Positions 35,809 to 45,320 of a DNA stretch of 64,000 nucleotides are shown here, piece after piece; position 1 is the stretch's first letter; every line of letters starts with the position of its first letter. Source of the stretch: Thioalkalicoccus limnaeus. Its GTDB lineage: Bacteria > Pseudomonadota > Gammaproteobacteria > Chromatiales > Chromatiaceae. The notes under the pieces were generated by a model. The model ran no database searches. It was not told the origin of the DNA and saw nothing but the letters and a program-made list of their open reading frames with translations. The position numbers and the translations under genes are program-made. The DNA lies in NCBI RefSeq assembly GCF_041197575.1, contig NZ_JBDKXB010000004.1, positions 186,001 to 250,000 on the forward strand. The letters run 5' to 3'.

Positions 35809-37266
35809 TCAATCGGGCAAGACCGACCAGCCGGGTCGCAGCTTGGCCTGATAGATGAAGACATGATGCAGGATGTACTTCATCCAGTGCCCGGCCAACC
35901 CGACCTCACCGAAGGTCAGGTCCATGTCGCGGCCGTAATCCGGGTATTTCTCGTAGTCGGGCACCACCGGGAAGACCGTCATCGTGGCCGCGGTGCCCTT
36001 GAAGATGTGCGAGCCCGTCGATGCGACGCAGGCCGCCCCGATCTCGGCCATCGATGCCGTGTGCGTCGGTTCCGCGGCGCCGTTCAGCATGTCTCGAATG
36101 CTTGCGGCGACGGCCTTGCCCATGCTGGCCGAGGGCATGCCGGTGCGAGGCGGTGTCGGGTTGATCGGCGTGCCGTTCGCGCTCTTCATCGGCTTGCTGA
36201 TCAGATGCGGCGGCGCGAACGCGATGCCGACCGCGAAGATGTTCTTGTACTCGGGTGTCTGATAGGTTCTCGGCCAGTCGTCCTTGCTCCACTCCTCATA
36301 AGGCTTGATCCGATAGTCGGCGTCGACCTTCATGAAACCGTTGGGGGCGAACAGGCGTTCGGTGATCTCATTACCGGCCTTGTCGAAGGCCTCGAGCGGA
36401 ACCCCGGCGAAGGGCGGGATCAGCATCGCGAAATCGTATTCGATCTCGTGCATGGTCCCGTCGAGCAGCTCGTAATGGATTCGGTCGGGTTCGATCCGGG
36501 TGACGTGGGCGCGGGTGATCCACTCCATGCCGCGTTCGACCATCAGGGACTCGGCGAAGATCTTGCCGTTCGTGATGTAGCCGCCGCGTTTGATATGGAC
36601 GCCACCCATGCCGAAGTCGCCCAGCTCGTATTCGTTGCTGAGCCAGACGATGCGCGCCTTGTCACGAACCCTCGCCTCGCGCAAGGCGTGATCGATGTTG
36701 TAAATGTATTCGAAGGCCGCTCCCTGGCATGTACAAAGGCCATGGCCGGTACCGACGACCAGGGTCTTACGCTGTCCGGCCTGCATTGCCTTGATCGCCG
36801 CCTGCAGGCGCTCATTCGCGTCCTTGGCATGATCCGGCGTACAGACCGAAGTCGTGTAACCCTTTTCCGGTCCCAGGCCCGGTGTCGCATCGAAGTTGAG
36901 TCTGGGGCCCGTCGCATTGACCAGATAGTCGTAGCCGATGCGAGCCGTCTCCCCCACCTTCTGTGGATCCGTGTACTCGATGGTTACGTACGGGGTGTTG
37001 CTGTCCGGTCCCCCTTCCGGATGGATCGACAGGGCGCGGGCCAGGTGAAACTCGACGCCGATCTTGCGGTAGATCGGTGCCAAATCGAAGGTGACTTGGC
37101 GTTCGGTCATCTCGCCAACGCCGACCCAGATGTTCGATGGAATCCAATTCCACTTGGGTTTCGGGGAGGCCACGATGATTTGGTGTTCCTTTCCAGCCCA
37201 TTTATTGAGGTAGCGGGCCACCGTGTGACCGGCGATGCCGGCACCCAGTATCAGTATTCGCGCCAT
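35809..37266 (-). CDS. Sulfide:quinone oxidoreductase-family flavoprotein
   Basis: A 485-residue FAD-dependent oxidoreductase of the SQR group, which oxidises sulfide at the membrane and reduces quinone. The N-terminal FAD site is ILGAGIAGHTVARYL (GxGxxG, 8-13), with a second nucleotide site VVGTGHGLCTCQGAA. Cysteines at 142 (TTSVCTPDH), 178 and 180 (GLCTCQG) and 413 (AACVASTG) are candidates for the redox Cys set of SQR. The C-terminal helix WMKYILHHVFIYQAKLRPGW is typical of the amphipathic membrane anchor. I cannot assign the SQR type. The predicted role in sulfur metabolism agrees with the other genes. A hairpin or operator lies just upstream. Confidence 0.82.
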   Translation of the reverse strand: MARILILGAGIAGHTVARYLNKWAGKEHQIIVASPKPKWNWIPSNIWVGVGEMTERQVTFDLAPIYRKIGVEFHLARALSIHPEGGPDSNTPYVTIEYTDPQKVGETARIGYDYLVNATGPRLNFDATPGLGPEKGYTTSVCTPDHAKDANERLQAAIKAMQAGQRKTLVVGTGHGLCTCQGAAFEYIYNIDHALREARVRDKARIVWLSNEYELGDFGMGGVHIKRGGYITNGKIFAESLMVERGMEWITRAHVTRIEPDRIHYELLDGTMHEIEYDFAMLIPPFAGVPLEAFDKAGNEITERLFAPNGFMKVDADYRIKPYEEWSKDDWPRTYQTPEYKNIFAVGIAFAPPHLISKPMKSANGTPINPTPPRTGMPSASMGKAVAASIRDMLNGAAEPTHTASMAEIGAACVASTGSHIFKGTAATMTVFPVVPDYEKYPDYGRDMDLTFGEVGLAGHWMKYILHHVFIYQAKLRPGWSVLPD

Positions 37267-37627
37267 ACGGGACTCCGTGGTGAGACGACCTGGCAGCCAA
37301 GCGGCGGTTACCGCTTGGCTTTGGCGCCAGGAAAGTGGTGCGTGTCAAGGATCATGGGCCTGGCGGACGGTTCCAAGCACAGGCACGTGCGGGGCGCGTC
37401 GCGCATCGGTCTCGTCATTGACTACTCCCGATTCGATGCATCGGCTTGCGATCGGTTCACTCGCCCGCCCGCGGTGAGGGCGATGGACCGTGCGCGTGCG
37501 GGTCCTGGATCGCCCCTATCATAGCACCAGAGCCAGCGCCACCCGTGCAGGCCAGGCTGCACTCGTGGTCCCGGGGGCGGCGGGTGGCGACGCAGCAACG
37601 ACGTGATGACCTTCATCGGGAGAGACC
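37267..37627. promoter_or_regulatory. Divergent regulatory region of the SQR-like and BLUF genes
   Basis: This 361-bp gap lies between two divergent genes and must contain both promoters. The one clear element is an inverted repeat near the SQR-like start (37295-37320). The rest shows no gene and no evident riboswitch. Confidence 0.5.
37295..37320. promoter_or_regulatory. Inverted repeat upstream of the SQR-like gene
   Basis: AGCCAAGCGG (37295-37304) and CCGCTTGGCT (37311-37320) are perfect complements around a 6-base spacer. The element is 29-54 bases upstream of the flavoprotein start. It fits either a dimeric repressor operator or a 5'-UTR hairpin. Confidence 0.55.
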
Positions 37628-38533
37628 ATGATCCAGATCCTTTACATCAGCTCCGCGACGCAGCCCATGTCGACGCAGGACCTGTTGGGACTTCTCGGGG
37701 AATGTCGCGAGAAGAACGCCGGGGTCGGTGTCACCGGCATGCTGCTCTACGGCAACGGGACCTTCCTGCAGGTGCTCGAAGGCGACGAGACGGTCGTCGA
37801 CGATCTGTATGACCGGATTCGTCGGGATCCGCGTCACACTGACCTGCAGATCCTGCATCGCCGAGTGATCGAGCGACGCCAATACTCGGATTGGAGCATG
37901 GGTTTCAAGCGGCTCTCCGACCGCGAGCTGAAGGGGGTCGAGGGTCTGCGGGATTTTCACGAGAGCGACTTCACGCCGGCCTATCTACTTCAACACAGCG
38001 ATGTCGTCGACAGCCTGATGGAGCATTTCCGCCGCGAGCGCGTCAAGTCGATCGGCCAGGGCGAACTCGGGGTCAACGAAGACGACCCGATGATCAACAT
38101 TCTCCACCGGATCATTCGCGGGGCCGTCCGAGTCCTCGCGGTCCTGATGGTCGTGACCATCCTGTGGGGTGTCGTCGATGTCGTTTATGTCCTGTACACG
38201 AAAGTGCTGGGGCCATCCTTCATGGATTGGCAGGCGCGCGACATCATCGTGACCTTCGGCGCCTTTCTCGCGGTGCTGATCGCGATCGAGATCTTCATGA
38301 ACATCACGCTCTATCTGCGCGATGATGTCATCCATGTCCGGTTGGTCATCGCGACGGCACTGATGGCGATCGCACGAAAGGTCATCATCTTCGACTTCGA
38401 GAAGATCGAGCCCATGTACATCCTCGCGACGGCCGCCGTGGTCCTGGCGCTCGGCATCGTCTACTGGTTGATGGACAACCGAACGATCGGGTTCGGTGGA
38501 GGCGCCCGTCACGGCGGCGGGCGTACCTCGTAA
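37628..38533 (+). CDS. BLUF photoreceptor fused to a PsiE-like membrane domain
   Basis: A 301-residue protein joining a blue-light sensor to a membrane domain. Residues 1-95 are a BLUF domain that binds flavin: Tyr6 (QILYISSA), Asn30, Gln48 (FLQVLEG) and Trp89/Met91 (DWSMGF) match the flavin hydrogen-bond switch. Residues 96-155 form a linker. Residues 160-285 contain four hydrophobic segments with the motif IIVTFGAFLAVLIAIEIF and the conserved IARKVIIFDFEK, resembling the phosphate-starvation-inducible PsiE family. The most likely meaning is light control of a membrane process. BLUF proteins usually carry EAL or no output domain, so this fusion is notable. A Gly-rich tail ends it; its 3' end overlaps the convergent regulator gene by 25 bp. 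Confidence 0.85.
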   Translation: MIQILYISSATQPMSTQDLLGLLGECREKNAGVGVTGMLLYGNGTFLQVLEGDETVVDDLYDRIRRDPRHTDLQILHRRVIERRQYSDWSMGFKRLSDRELKGVEGLRDFHESDFTPAYLLQHSDVVDSLMEHFRRERVKSIGQGELGVNEDDPMINILHRIIRGAVRVLAVLMVVTILWGVVDVVYVLYTKVLGPSFMDWQARDIIVTFGAFLAVLIAIEIFMNITLYLRDDVIHVRLVIATALMAIARKVIIFDFEKIEPMYILATAAVVLALGIVYWLMDNRTIGFGGGARHGGGRTS

Positions 38534-39195
38534 CGGTAGCCGACACCGTAGACCGAGTGGATCAGTTCCTCGCCGGGCCGCAACTCGGCGAGCTTGCGCC
38601 GCAGCTTCTTGACATGGCTGTCGATGGTCCGGTCGGAGACGATGCGTTGGTCGCGATAGATCCGATCCATCAGGTGGTCGCGGCTGAAAACCCGGCCGGG
38701 CACCCGATGAAGGGTCGCGAGCAATGCGAACTCGACCGCGGTCAATTCGATCTCGCGGCCTGCGGCACGCACGCGCAGTTGGGCCTCGTCGAGTTCGATC
38801 GGGTCGTCGCCGTCCGGTGGCCCAGCGGCCGTGGCCCGGCGCAGCACGGCCTTGACGCGGGCGACGACCTCGCGCGGACTGTAGGGTTTGCAGATGTAGT
38901 CGTCGGCCCCGAGTTCGAGGCCGAGCAACCGGTCGATCTCCTCGACCCGCGCCGTCGTCATGATGATCGGCACCTGGCTGAAGCGGCGGATTTCGCGACA
39001 CAGGCTCAGGCCATCCTGGCCCGGCAACATCAGGTCGAGCAGGATCAATGCGGGCGCCTGTTCGCGGACCCAGGCCACAACCTCCCGGCCGTCGCCGATC
39101 TGGTGGGTATGGAAACCGGCCGCCTCCAGATAATCGGCCAGCAGGCGGGCGAGGCGCGCCTCGTCTTCGACGATCAGCAGTGTGTCCATCATCAT
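38509..39195 (-). CDS. OmpR-family response regulator, BaeR-like
   Basis: A 228-residue response regulator; three in-frame ATG codons lie at 39195, 39192 and 39189 after a GAGGAGG site. The receiver has Asp54 (LLDLMLPGQDG), acidic pair DE near residue 11 and the Lys of ICKPYSP. The DNA-binding half shows LTAVEFALLATL and the recognition helix VSDRTIDSHVKKLRRKL, with the wing VYGVGYRYE. It is downstream of a histidine kinase (13 bp gap). Similarity to BaeR suggests an envelope-stress role. Confidence 0.92.
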   Translation of the reverse strand: MMMDTLLIVEDEARLARLLADYLEAAGFHTHQIGDGREVVAWVREQAPALILLDLMLPGQDGLSLCREIRRFSQVPIIMTTARVEEIDRLLGLELGADDYICKPYSPREVVARVKAVLRRATAAGPPDGDDPIELDEAQLRVRAAGREIELTAVEFALLATLHRVPGRVFSRDHLMDRIYRDQRIVSDRTIDSHVKKLRRKLAELRPGEELIHSVYGVGYRYEVRPPP

Positions 39196-39208
39196 CGACC
39201 GCCCCTCC

Positions 39209-40681
39209 TCAGCGACGAATCGTCGGAAACTCGAGTCGGATCGCGAGTCCGCCGCTCGCCGCAGCGGCGGCGCTGATCCGGCCATCGTGGGCCGCAACGA
39301 TGTTCCGGCAGATGGCCAGCCCCAGCCCGGCCCCGCCGCTGTCGCGGTTGCGCGAGGACTCGGCACGGTAGAGCCGATCGAACAGGTGCTCGAGGGCGGC
39401 GGCCGGCACGCCCGGCCCGGTATCTTCGAATAGGATGCTCAGCATCGCGCCCTCGCTGCATGCCGTCACCGTCAGGTGGCCGCCGGGATCCGTGTATTGA
39501 AGGCTGTTCTGCAGCAGGTTTCGAAAGAGCTGTGATAGCCGTTGTGCATCGCCCAGTATCCGGGTCGGCTCGGTCGAATCGGGCCGAAATCGGATCGTCA
39601 GCCCAGCCGCGGCGAAGCGCGCGGCGAAGGCCTCGCAATCGGCCGCGAGGATCGCGAGTGGATCGACCGGCTCCTTACGATAGCTCAAGGCCCCGAGATC
39701 CGTCATCGACAACTCGTAGAGATCCTCGACGAGGCGGCCGAGGCGCAGCGTGTCGGCATGCAGTGCCGCGATGGCCTCTTGATCGAGCAAGCGGACCCCG
39801 TCTTGCAGGGCCTCGATTTCAGCACGCAGCAGCGCGAGAGGCGTGCGCAGCTCATGCGAGATGTCGGCGACCCATTGGCGGCGAGCCTGTTCATGACGTT
39901 CGAGGGCCTGAGCCAGCGCGTTCAGGTCCTGGCCGAGGCGGCCCAGCTCATCGCCGCCATGCGTCACGGCGCGAGCCTGATAGTCACCCGCGGCCAGACG
40001 CCGCGTCGTCGCCTGAAAGCCGCTCAGTGGTTGCGCGAGGCGCCGTGCCAGCAACCACGCGAGCAGCCCGGAGAGCCCGATCATGCCGAGCGCGACGACG
40101 ACCAGGGCCATCGTCTGGCGCTCGAGAAAGCGCAGCTCATCGACCTCCGTGATTACGGGCCCAGGCACCAGGGCCAGGCTTCCGACCGGGCGCCCGTCGA
40201 CCGCCACGGGATAGCGTCGTGCGTTCGGCAGTAACGCCTCCCGGCCGTAGAGGATGGCCCCGTCGCCATCGAGGAGCATCAGACGCAGTCCGACCGGGGT
40301 CGGTTGGCCCCTGGCGTAGCGCTGCTCCAGCACATTTTCCGGGGGCCAGAGGCTGGTTTGTCGGTCGGTTCCCAGCCATTGGCGATGGCCTGGTTCCCCC
40401 GCCGAACGCCGGTAACGCCCATGGAGGCCGAGACCGCGCCCCGTCAGTGCACCAATCCACAGCGCGCGGTTGGTCGCCAGCTCCGACCAGCCATCGTCGC
40501 GCCTGTAGATCTCGGCGAGGCGTTGCGTCACCTGGTCGATGTAGTCCGCCTGCCGGGTCTCGGCCAGTTCGATGAGCCCCTGGCGAAAGGACCAGTGCGT
40601 GAACACGAGCATGGTCGTCGCGACCAGCAGGCTGGTCAGCAGCAGCGTCAGAAAGAGTTTGGTCCGGATCGAGAGGGTCAC
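39209..40681 (-). CDS. Sensor histidine kinase, BaeS-like
   Basis: A 490-residue membrane kinase. TM1 is about residues 9-28, a periplasmic domain runs to about 185, TM2 is 190-212 and a HAMP domain follows (QPLSGFQATTRRLAAGDY). The phosphoacceptor is His276 in WVADISHELRTPLALL; N box LLQNSLQYTDPGG and G boxes EDTGPGVP and GGAGLGLAIC are complete. It forms a two-gene operon with the regulator at 38509-39195. Promoter sequence must lie in the long gap upstream (40682 onward). Confidence 0.92.
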   Translation of the reverse strand: MTLSIRTKLFLTLLLTSLLVATTMLVFTHWSFRQGLIELAETRQADYIDQVTQRLAEIYRRDDGWSELATNRALWIGALTGRGLGLHGRYRRSAGEPGHRQWLGTDRQTSLWPPENVLEQRYARGQPTPVGLRLMLLDGDGAILYGREALLPNARRYPVAVDGRPVGSLALVPGPVITEVDELRFLERQTMALVVVALGMIGLSGLLAWLLARRLAQPLSGFQATTRRLAAGDYQARAVTHGGDELGRLGQDLNALAQALERHEQARRQWVADISHELRTPLALLRAEIEALQDGVRLLDQEAIAALHADTLRLGRLVEDLYELSMTDLGALSYRKEPVDPLAILAADCEAFAARFAAAGLTIRFRPDSTEPTRILGDAQRLSQLFRNLLQNSLQYTDPGGHLTVTACSEGAMLSILFEDTGPGVPAAALEHLFDRLYRAESSRNRDSGGAGLGLAICRNIVAAHDGRISAAAAASGGLAIRLEFPTIRR

Positions 40682-40911
40682 GGGTCAGCTCCGACGTACT
40701 GGTCTGATCTGTCCTTCTGCTTTCGACCACCGATGTTGGCGTGCGAGCCCGGCGCATCTCACCCCGCTGATCGCCGGACCTCGTTCGGGCGCCAGCAGGC
40801 GTCCGGCATCAGGTGCAGCGATCGATACCGGCCGCGTCGCCCGGTGCGCCCCGCGCTCCTGCCGAGTCCGCCCGTGAGCATGGCTAGCCGCGCGGTCCTC
40901 GGCGCACACGG

Positions 40912-41214
40912 ATACCCACAGTTGTGCACATGCCGCGGAAACAGCCGCGAGACCGCGGTCCGCGGCCCGCGGTCTTTGGGTGTGGTTTTCCATAGCCATG
41001 TTTTTCAAGAAATTTCAAGATTGAAGGAAAACTGGTCAATCTGTTCGCGGCCCTTTTCCGACGGGCGGTTGCCGTCATTGGACAAGGCTTGTTCACAGAG
41101 TTATCCACAGCCTCTGTTGGTATCCCGGATTTTGGCTTAACCGGATTCTCTTTGCCGTTTCGTTTCTACTTTTTGCATAAAATATCATTTCTACGCATAT
41201 GATATATATGCGTA
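40912..41214. other. Origin-like region: DnaA boxes plus AT-rich tract
   Basis: TTATCCACA at 41101-41109 is an exact DnaA box, preceded by TTGTTCACA (41089-41097); weaker boxes lie at 40922-40930 (TTGTGCACA) and 40912-40920. About 50 bp beyond the exact box is an AT-rich segment (about 41160-41220). Read on the minus strand, the order is AT-rich tract, then the box in the orientation seen in E. coli oriC R1. No dnaA, dnaN or mnmG gene is nearby, so a DnaA-titration or regulatory site is equally possible. Confidence 0.4.
41192..41214. promoter_or_regulatory. AT-rich palindrome
   Basis: TACGCATAT (41192-41200) and ATATGCGTA (41206-41214) are perfect complements around GATAT. It could be an operator or part of a DNA-unwinding element. 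Confidence 0.5.
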
Positions 41215-41538
41215 TACTGAGGAAAGGCGCCTGCTGACATGGCGGCCTGTCGCAAAAAACCCTGAGATGTCAGTGGATCGCGCTCAGACGCTCCCGAGGG
41301 AAGCATCTGAACGATTCGGCGCCTCCCGTGCAGGGCTGGAGCACCGCCGGGTTCCTGCGCGATGCGTATCGGTTCAGCAAGAATCGGTGCATTCGTAGGT
41401 CCGGTTAGCGTCGCATTACCCGACTTCGTGGGCTGGCAGGTGGCCCCGGATGCAACCGGTAGGGGCTTCCGGGTGCCCAGCCCAAGGTGTCGCCGAGCGC
41501 CCTCGCCCATGAGGAAATGGCACCAAACAGAATGCAGC

Positions 41539-43143
41539 TCATCGCCCATCCTCGGCTTTCAGAAGTCTCTCGGCTACCGCGATCGCCTCTTCTACCGAGT
41601 CGCAGATCTCCTCCTTCCTCAGGTGCTCTGTGACGCCGACGGCGTCGAGGGTCTTGCGGGTGTCCCCCGTCGCTCCGGCGAGCAGGATGCGCACCCTCTG
41701 TGCCTCGGCGCCGGTGATGACTTCGTCGATGGCCATGGCGGCTGTGACATCGATCCTCGAGGCGGCTTGCAGGTCGAGGATCAGGATCTCGCTGCCTGGG
41801 GACATCATGCCGATCTGACGAGTCAACCCGCGTGCCGACGCGTAGGAGTAGCGGCCTTCCAGGTGAATGACGAAGGCGCGCGGTTCCAGCGCGGCGAGGC
41901 GAAGGACCAGATCGGGGGCCAGACGGCCATGGTCGGCATGGACGCCCTTGAGCTCCTCGCGGCTCATCCAGTCGGCGGTCACGAGCGCGGCGACGATCAG
42001 GCCGACGGCCACGGCGGTAATCAGATCCACGAAAACGGTGAGACTCAGTGTGATGAGCATCACCGCCACCTTGTCGCGCGGCACCCGGCCGATGCGTTTG
42101 AGAAAGCCCCAGTCGATGATGTCCCAGCCGACCTTGAGCAGGATACCGGCCAGGACGGCCAGCGGGATGCGCTCGGCCAGCGGCGCCAGACCGAGCACCA
42201 ACGACAGCAGGATCAGCGAATGCAGCATCCCCGAGCGTCGGCTGTGGCCCCCGGCGCGCACGTTGACCACGGTGCGCATGGTGGCGCCGGCGCCGGGCAG
42301 GGCGCCGACCAAGCCGGCGGCCATGTTGCCGATGCCCTGGCCCATCAGTTCGCGGCTCGGGTCATGACGGGTTCGGGTGATCGAGTCGGTCACCAGCGAA
42401 GTCAGCAGGCTGTCGATGCAACCGAGCAGCGCCAGCACGAGGGCCGGCTGCAGGATGCGGGCTAGGTCATCGAGTGCCACCACCGGCAGGGTCAGCGTCG
42501 GGAGTCCGGTCGGCACTTCGCCGATGACCGGCACCGTCCCGAACCAGAACAACGCCAGAAGGGTCCCGGCGATCAAGGCGGCCAGCGGCGCTGGGAACAG
42601 GCGGTTCAACGCCGGGGGCCAGAGCACCATGATGGCCAGTGCCACGAAGCCGACGACCAGCGCCTGGACATTGATGTTGGCCATCGCATCGGGCAGAAGA
42701 CGCAATGCGGCCACTGGTCCGCCGGCACCATCGGCGCCGAGCAACGGCAGCAGCTGCAGCACGATGATGATGATGCCGATGCCGGACATGAAGCCGGAGA
42801 TCACCGAATAGGGCGTGTAGGCGATGTAGCGCCCGACCCGGATCACACCGAGAAGGAACTGAATGGCACCGCCGAGGAATACGATGGCGAAGGCCGTGGC
42901 CAGGCTGTCGGCGTATTGCGCCACCACGGCGGCCATCACGACGGTCATCGGCCCGGTCGGTCCGGACACCTGGGCCGGGGTACCGCCGAACAGCGACGCA
43001 AAGAAGCCGACGGCGATTGCGCTGTATAGACCCGCCATGGGGCCGAGTCCGGATGCGACGCCGAAGGCGAGCGCGAGTGGCAGCGCGATCACGGCCGCCG
43101 TGATGCCACCGAAGACATCGCCACGCAGGGTCTTGTGTTGCAT
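41539..43143 (-). CDS. SulP-family anion transporter with STAS domain
   Basis: A 534-residue SLC26/SulP transporter with about 12-14 membrane segments followed by a cytoplasmic STAS domain (about 430-520, VIHLEGRYSYASARGL then ILDLQAASRIDVTAA). Characteristic are AAVIALPLALAFGVASGLGPMAGLYSA in the first helices and GALPGAGATMRTVVNVRAGG mid-protein. SulP members move sulfate or, in cyanobacterial BicA, bicarbonate with Na+. For an autotrophic sulfur oxidiser both are plausible. It stands divergent from typA. Confidence 0.92.
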   Translation of the reverse strand: MQHKTLRGDVFGGITAAVIALPLALAFGVASGLGPMAGLYSAIAVGFFASLFGGTPAQVSGPTGPMTVVMAAVVAQYADSLATAFAIVFLGGAIQFLLGVIRVGRYIAYTPYSVISGFMSGIGIIIIVLQLLPLLGADGAGGPVAALRLLPDAMANINVQALVVGFVALAIMVLWPPALNRLFPAPLAALIAGTLLALFWFGTVPVIGEVPTGLPTLTLPVVALDDLARILQPALVLALLGCIDSLLTSLVTDSITRTRHDPSRELMGQGIGNMAAGLVGALPGAGATMRTVVNVRAGGHSRRSGMLHSLILLSLVLGLAPLAERIPLAVLAGILLKVGWDIIDWGFLKRIGRVPRDKVAVMLITLSLTVFVDLITAVAVGLIVAALVTADWMSREELKGVHADHGRLAPDLVLRLAALEPRAFVIHLEGRYSYASARGLTRQIGMMSPGSEILILDLQAASRIDVTAAMAIDEVITGAEAQRVRILLAGATGDTRKTLDAVGVTEHLRKEEICDSVEEAIAVAERLLKAEDGR

Positions 43144-43508
43144 ACAGGTAGTGGGAAGGGTAAACCCTTAATGCTACGCTTCGCCCGAGGTTTTGTCCGG
43201 TCCCGTATGCAAGCGTCCTTTGACCTGGTCGAGAACCATCCGGGTTGCCATGTGGCGCGCGGCTTGCGGACGCTGGCTCCCACCGCGGTACCCTGGGCAC
43301 GGCGCGGCACGACGACCCGGCGCGGATTCGCGGTTCCCCGATATCGATGGCGCCCGGCGTCGAGTTTTCCCGTTGGGCGGGCCGGATCGGCTATAATCGC
43401 GCTCCCATTGGCTCCGACGATCTCCCTTTCGCGGCTCGGGGATACCCCGGTCAGCGGACCTTTCGGCCCAGCCCCTTCATCCAGCCCGCGCCTTGGAGCG
43501 CCCCGCGC
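43144..43508. promoter_or_regulatory. Divergent promoter region of sulP and typA
   Basis: A 365-bp gap without a credible gene. A perfect -10 hexamer, TATAAT, lies at 43392-43397, oriented toward typA. The matching -35 is weak (TTTTCC at 43365 or TTGGGC at 43373, both with poor spacing). The sulP promoter cannot be placed. Confidence 0.45.
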
Positions 43509-45320
43509 GTGATCGAGCAGCTTCGAAATATCGCCATCATCGCCCACGTCGATCATGGTAAAACCACCCTTGTCGATCAGTTGTTGCAGCAGTCGGGGAC
43601 ACTCGGCGAGCGTTTCGGGCCGGTCGAGCGCGTGATGGACTCCAATGATCTGGAGCGTGAGCGCGGCATCACGATCCTGTCGAAGAACACAGCGCTTCGC
43701 TGGCGCGACTACCGCATCAATATCGTGGATACACCGGGCCACGCGGATTTCGGCGGCGAGGTCGAACGGGTCCTGTCGATGGTCGATTCGGTGCTGCTGC
43801 TCGTCGACGCGCAGGAAGGGCCGATGCCGCAGACCCGCTTCGTGACCAGCAAGGCCTTCGCGCACGGCCTGCGGCCGATCGTCGTCATCAACAAGATCGA
43901 CCGGCCGGGCGCCCGTCCGAACTGGGTGATCGATCAGGTCTTCGAGCTGTTCGACCGGCTCGGAGCGAACGACGAGCAGCTCGATTTCCCGATCGTCTAC
44001 GCGTCGGCGCTGAACGGCTATGCGGGATTGACCGATGATGTCTCCGGCGGCGACATGACGCCGCTGTTCGAGGCCATCGTCGCGCATTGTCCGCCGCCGG
44101 ATGTCGACCCGGAGGGCCCGTTCCAGATGCAGATCTCGACGCTCGATTACAGCTCGTTCGTCGGCGCGATCGCGATCGGGCGCATCCGGCGCGGCCGTGT
44201 TCGGCCGAATCAGCCGATCGTCGTCGTCAAGCGCGAGGGCGATCGCCAGCGGGCCCGGATCGGTCTCGTCTATGGGTACCTCGGGCTCGAGCGCTTCGAG
44301 GTCGCGGAGGCCAGCGCCGGCGACATCATCGCGCTGACCGGGATCGAGGCGCCCAACGTCTCCGACACCCTGTGCCATCCGGAGCTGGTCGAGCCGTTGC
44401 CGCCGCTGGCCATCGACGAGCCGACCGTGACCATGACCTTTCAGGTCAACACCTCGCCGTTCGCCGGCCGCGACGGCAAGTACCTGACCTCGCGTCAGCT
44501 CAAGGAGCGGCTCGAGCGCGAGCTGATCCACAATGTCGCACTGCGCGTCGAGGAGGGTTCGGACCCGGAGAAGTTCCGCGTCTCCGGACGCGGCGAGCTG
44601 CACCTGTCGATCCTGCTCGAGAACATGCGGCGCGAGGGCTACGAACTGGCCGTCTCGCGTCCCGAGGTCATCTTTCGCGAGGTCGACGGCGAGATCTGCG
44701 AACCCTACGAGCAGCTCACCGTCGATGTCGAGGAGGGCTCGCAGGGGGCCATCATGCAGGCCCTCGGCGAGCGGCGCGGCGAGCTCAAGGACATGGTCCC
44801 GGACGGTCGTGGTCGGGTGCGGCTCGACTACGAGATCCCGTCGCGCGGCCTGATCGGGTTTCAGACCGAGTTCATGACGCTGACCTCGGGCACCGGCCTC
44901 AAGTACCATGTCTTCGACCACTATGGCCCGGCCAATCGCGGCGGCATCGCGCCGCGCCGCAACGGCGTGCTGATCTCGAACGCGACCGGCAAGGCGCTCG
45001 GTTATGCGCTGTTCAACCTGCAGGAGCGGGGTCGCATGTTGATCTCGCCCGGCGAGGAGGTCTACGAGGGCCAGGTCGTCGGGATCCATTCGCGCGACAA
45101 CGACCTGACGGTCAATCCACTGAAGGCCAAGCAGTTGACGAACATCCGCGCCGCCGGCTCGGACGAGAACATCCTGCTGACGCCGCCGATCCGCTTCACG
45201 CTCGAGCAGGCGCTGGAGTTCATCGAAGACGACGAACTCGTCGAGATCACGCCGCGCGCGATTCGCGTCCGCAAGCGTTACCTGAAGGAGCACGAACGCA
45301 AGCGGGCGAGCCGGTCTTGA
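43509..45320 (+). CDS. typA: Ribosome-associated GTPase TypA/BipA
   Basis: A 603-residue translational GTPase, the normal length. I chose GTG at 43509 (MIEQLRNIAIIAHVDH); the open frame upstream is not part of the protein. G1 AHVDHGKTT, switch I/G2 ERERGITI, G3 DTPGHADF and G4 NKIDRPGARP are present, followed by domains II, III and V-like regions with GRGELHLSILLENMRREGYE and the BipA-specific C-terminal domain (SRGLIGFQTEFMTLTSG). BipA binds the 70S ribosome and helps assembly and stress responses. A divergent sulP gene lies upstream. Confidence 0.97.
   Translation: MIEQLRNIAIIAHVDHGKTTLVDQLLQQSGTLGERFGPVERVMDSNDLERERGITILSKNTALRWRDYRINIVDTPGHADFGGEVERVLSMVDSVLLLVDAQEGPMPQTRFVTSKAFAHGLRPIVVINKIDRPGARPNWVIDQVFELFDRLGANDEQLDFPIVYASALNGYAGLTDDVSGGDMTPLFEAIVAHCPPPDVDPEGPFQMQISTLDYSSFVGAIAIGRIRRGRVRPNQPIVVVKREGDRQRARIGLVYGYLGLERFEVAEASAGDIIALTGIEAPNVSDTLCHPELVEPLPPLAIDEPTVTMTFQVNTSPFAGRDGKYLTSRQLKERLERELIHNVALRVEEGSDPEKFRVSGRGELHLSILLENMRREGYELAVSRPEVIFREVDGEICEPYEQLTVDVEEGSQGAIMQALGERRGELKDMVPDGRGRVRLDYEIPSRGLIGFQTEFMTLTSGTGLKYHVFDHYGPANRGGIAPRRNGVLISNATGKALGYALFNLQERGRMLISPGEEVYEGQVVGIHSRDNDLTVNPLKAKQLTNIRAAGSDENILLTPPIRFTLEQALEFIEDDELVEITPRAIRVRKRYLKEHERKRASRS

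Larger units (their letters stand above)
40682..41538. other. Long gap with DnaA-box-like cluster and AT-rich tract
   Basis: An 857-bp stretch without a credible gene, between the start of the BaeS-like gene and the end of the SulP gene. It carries a perfect DnaA box, two relaxed ones, an AT-rich segment and a palindrome (all within 40912-41214), and a REP-like palindrome at 41398-41424. The rest shows nothing I can name. Confidence 0.55.
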
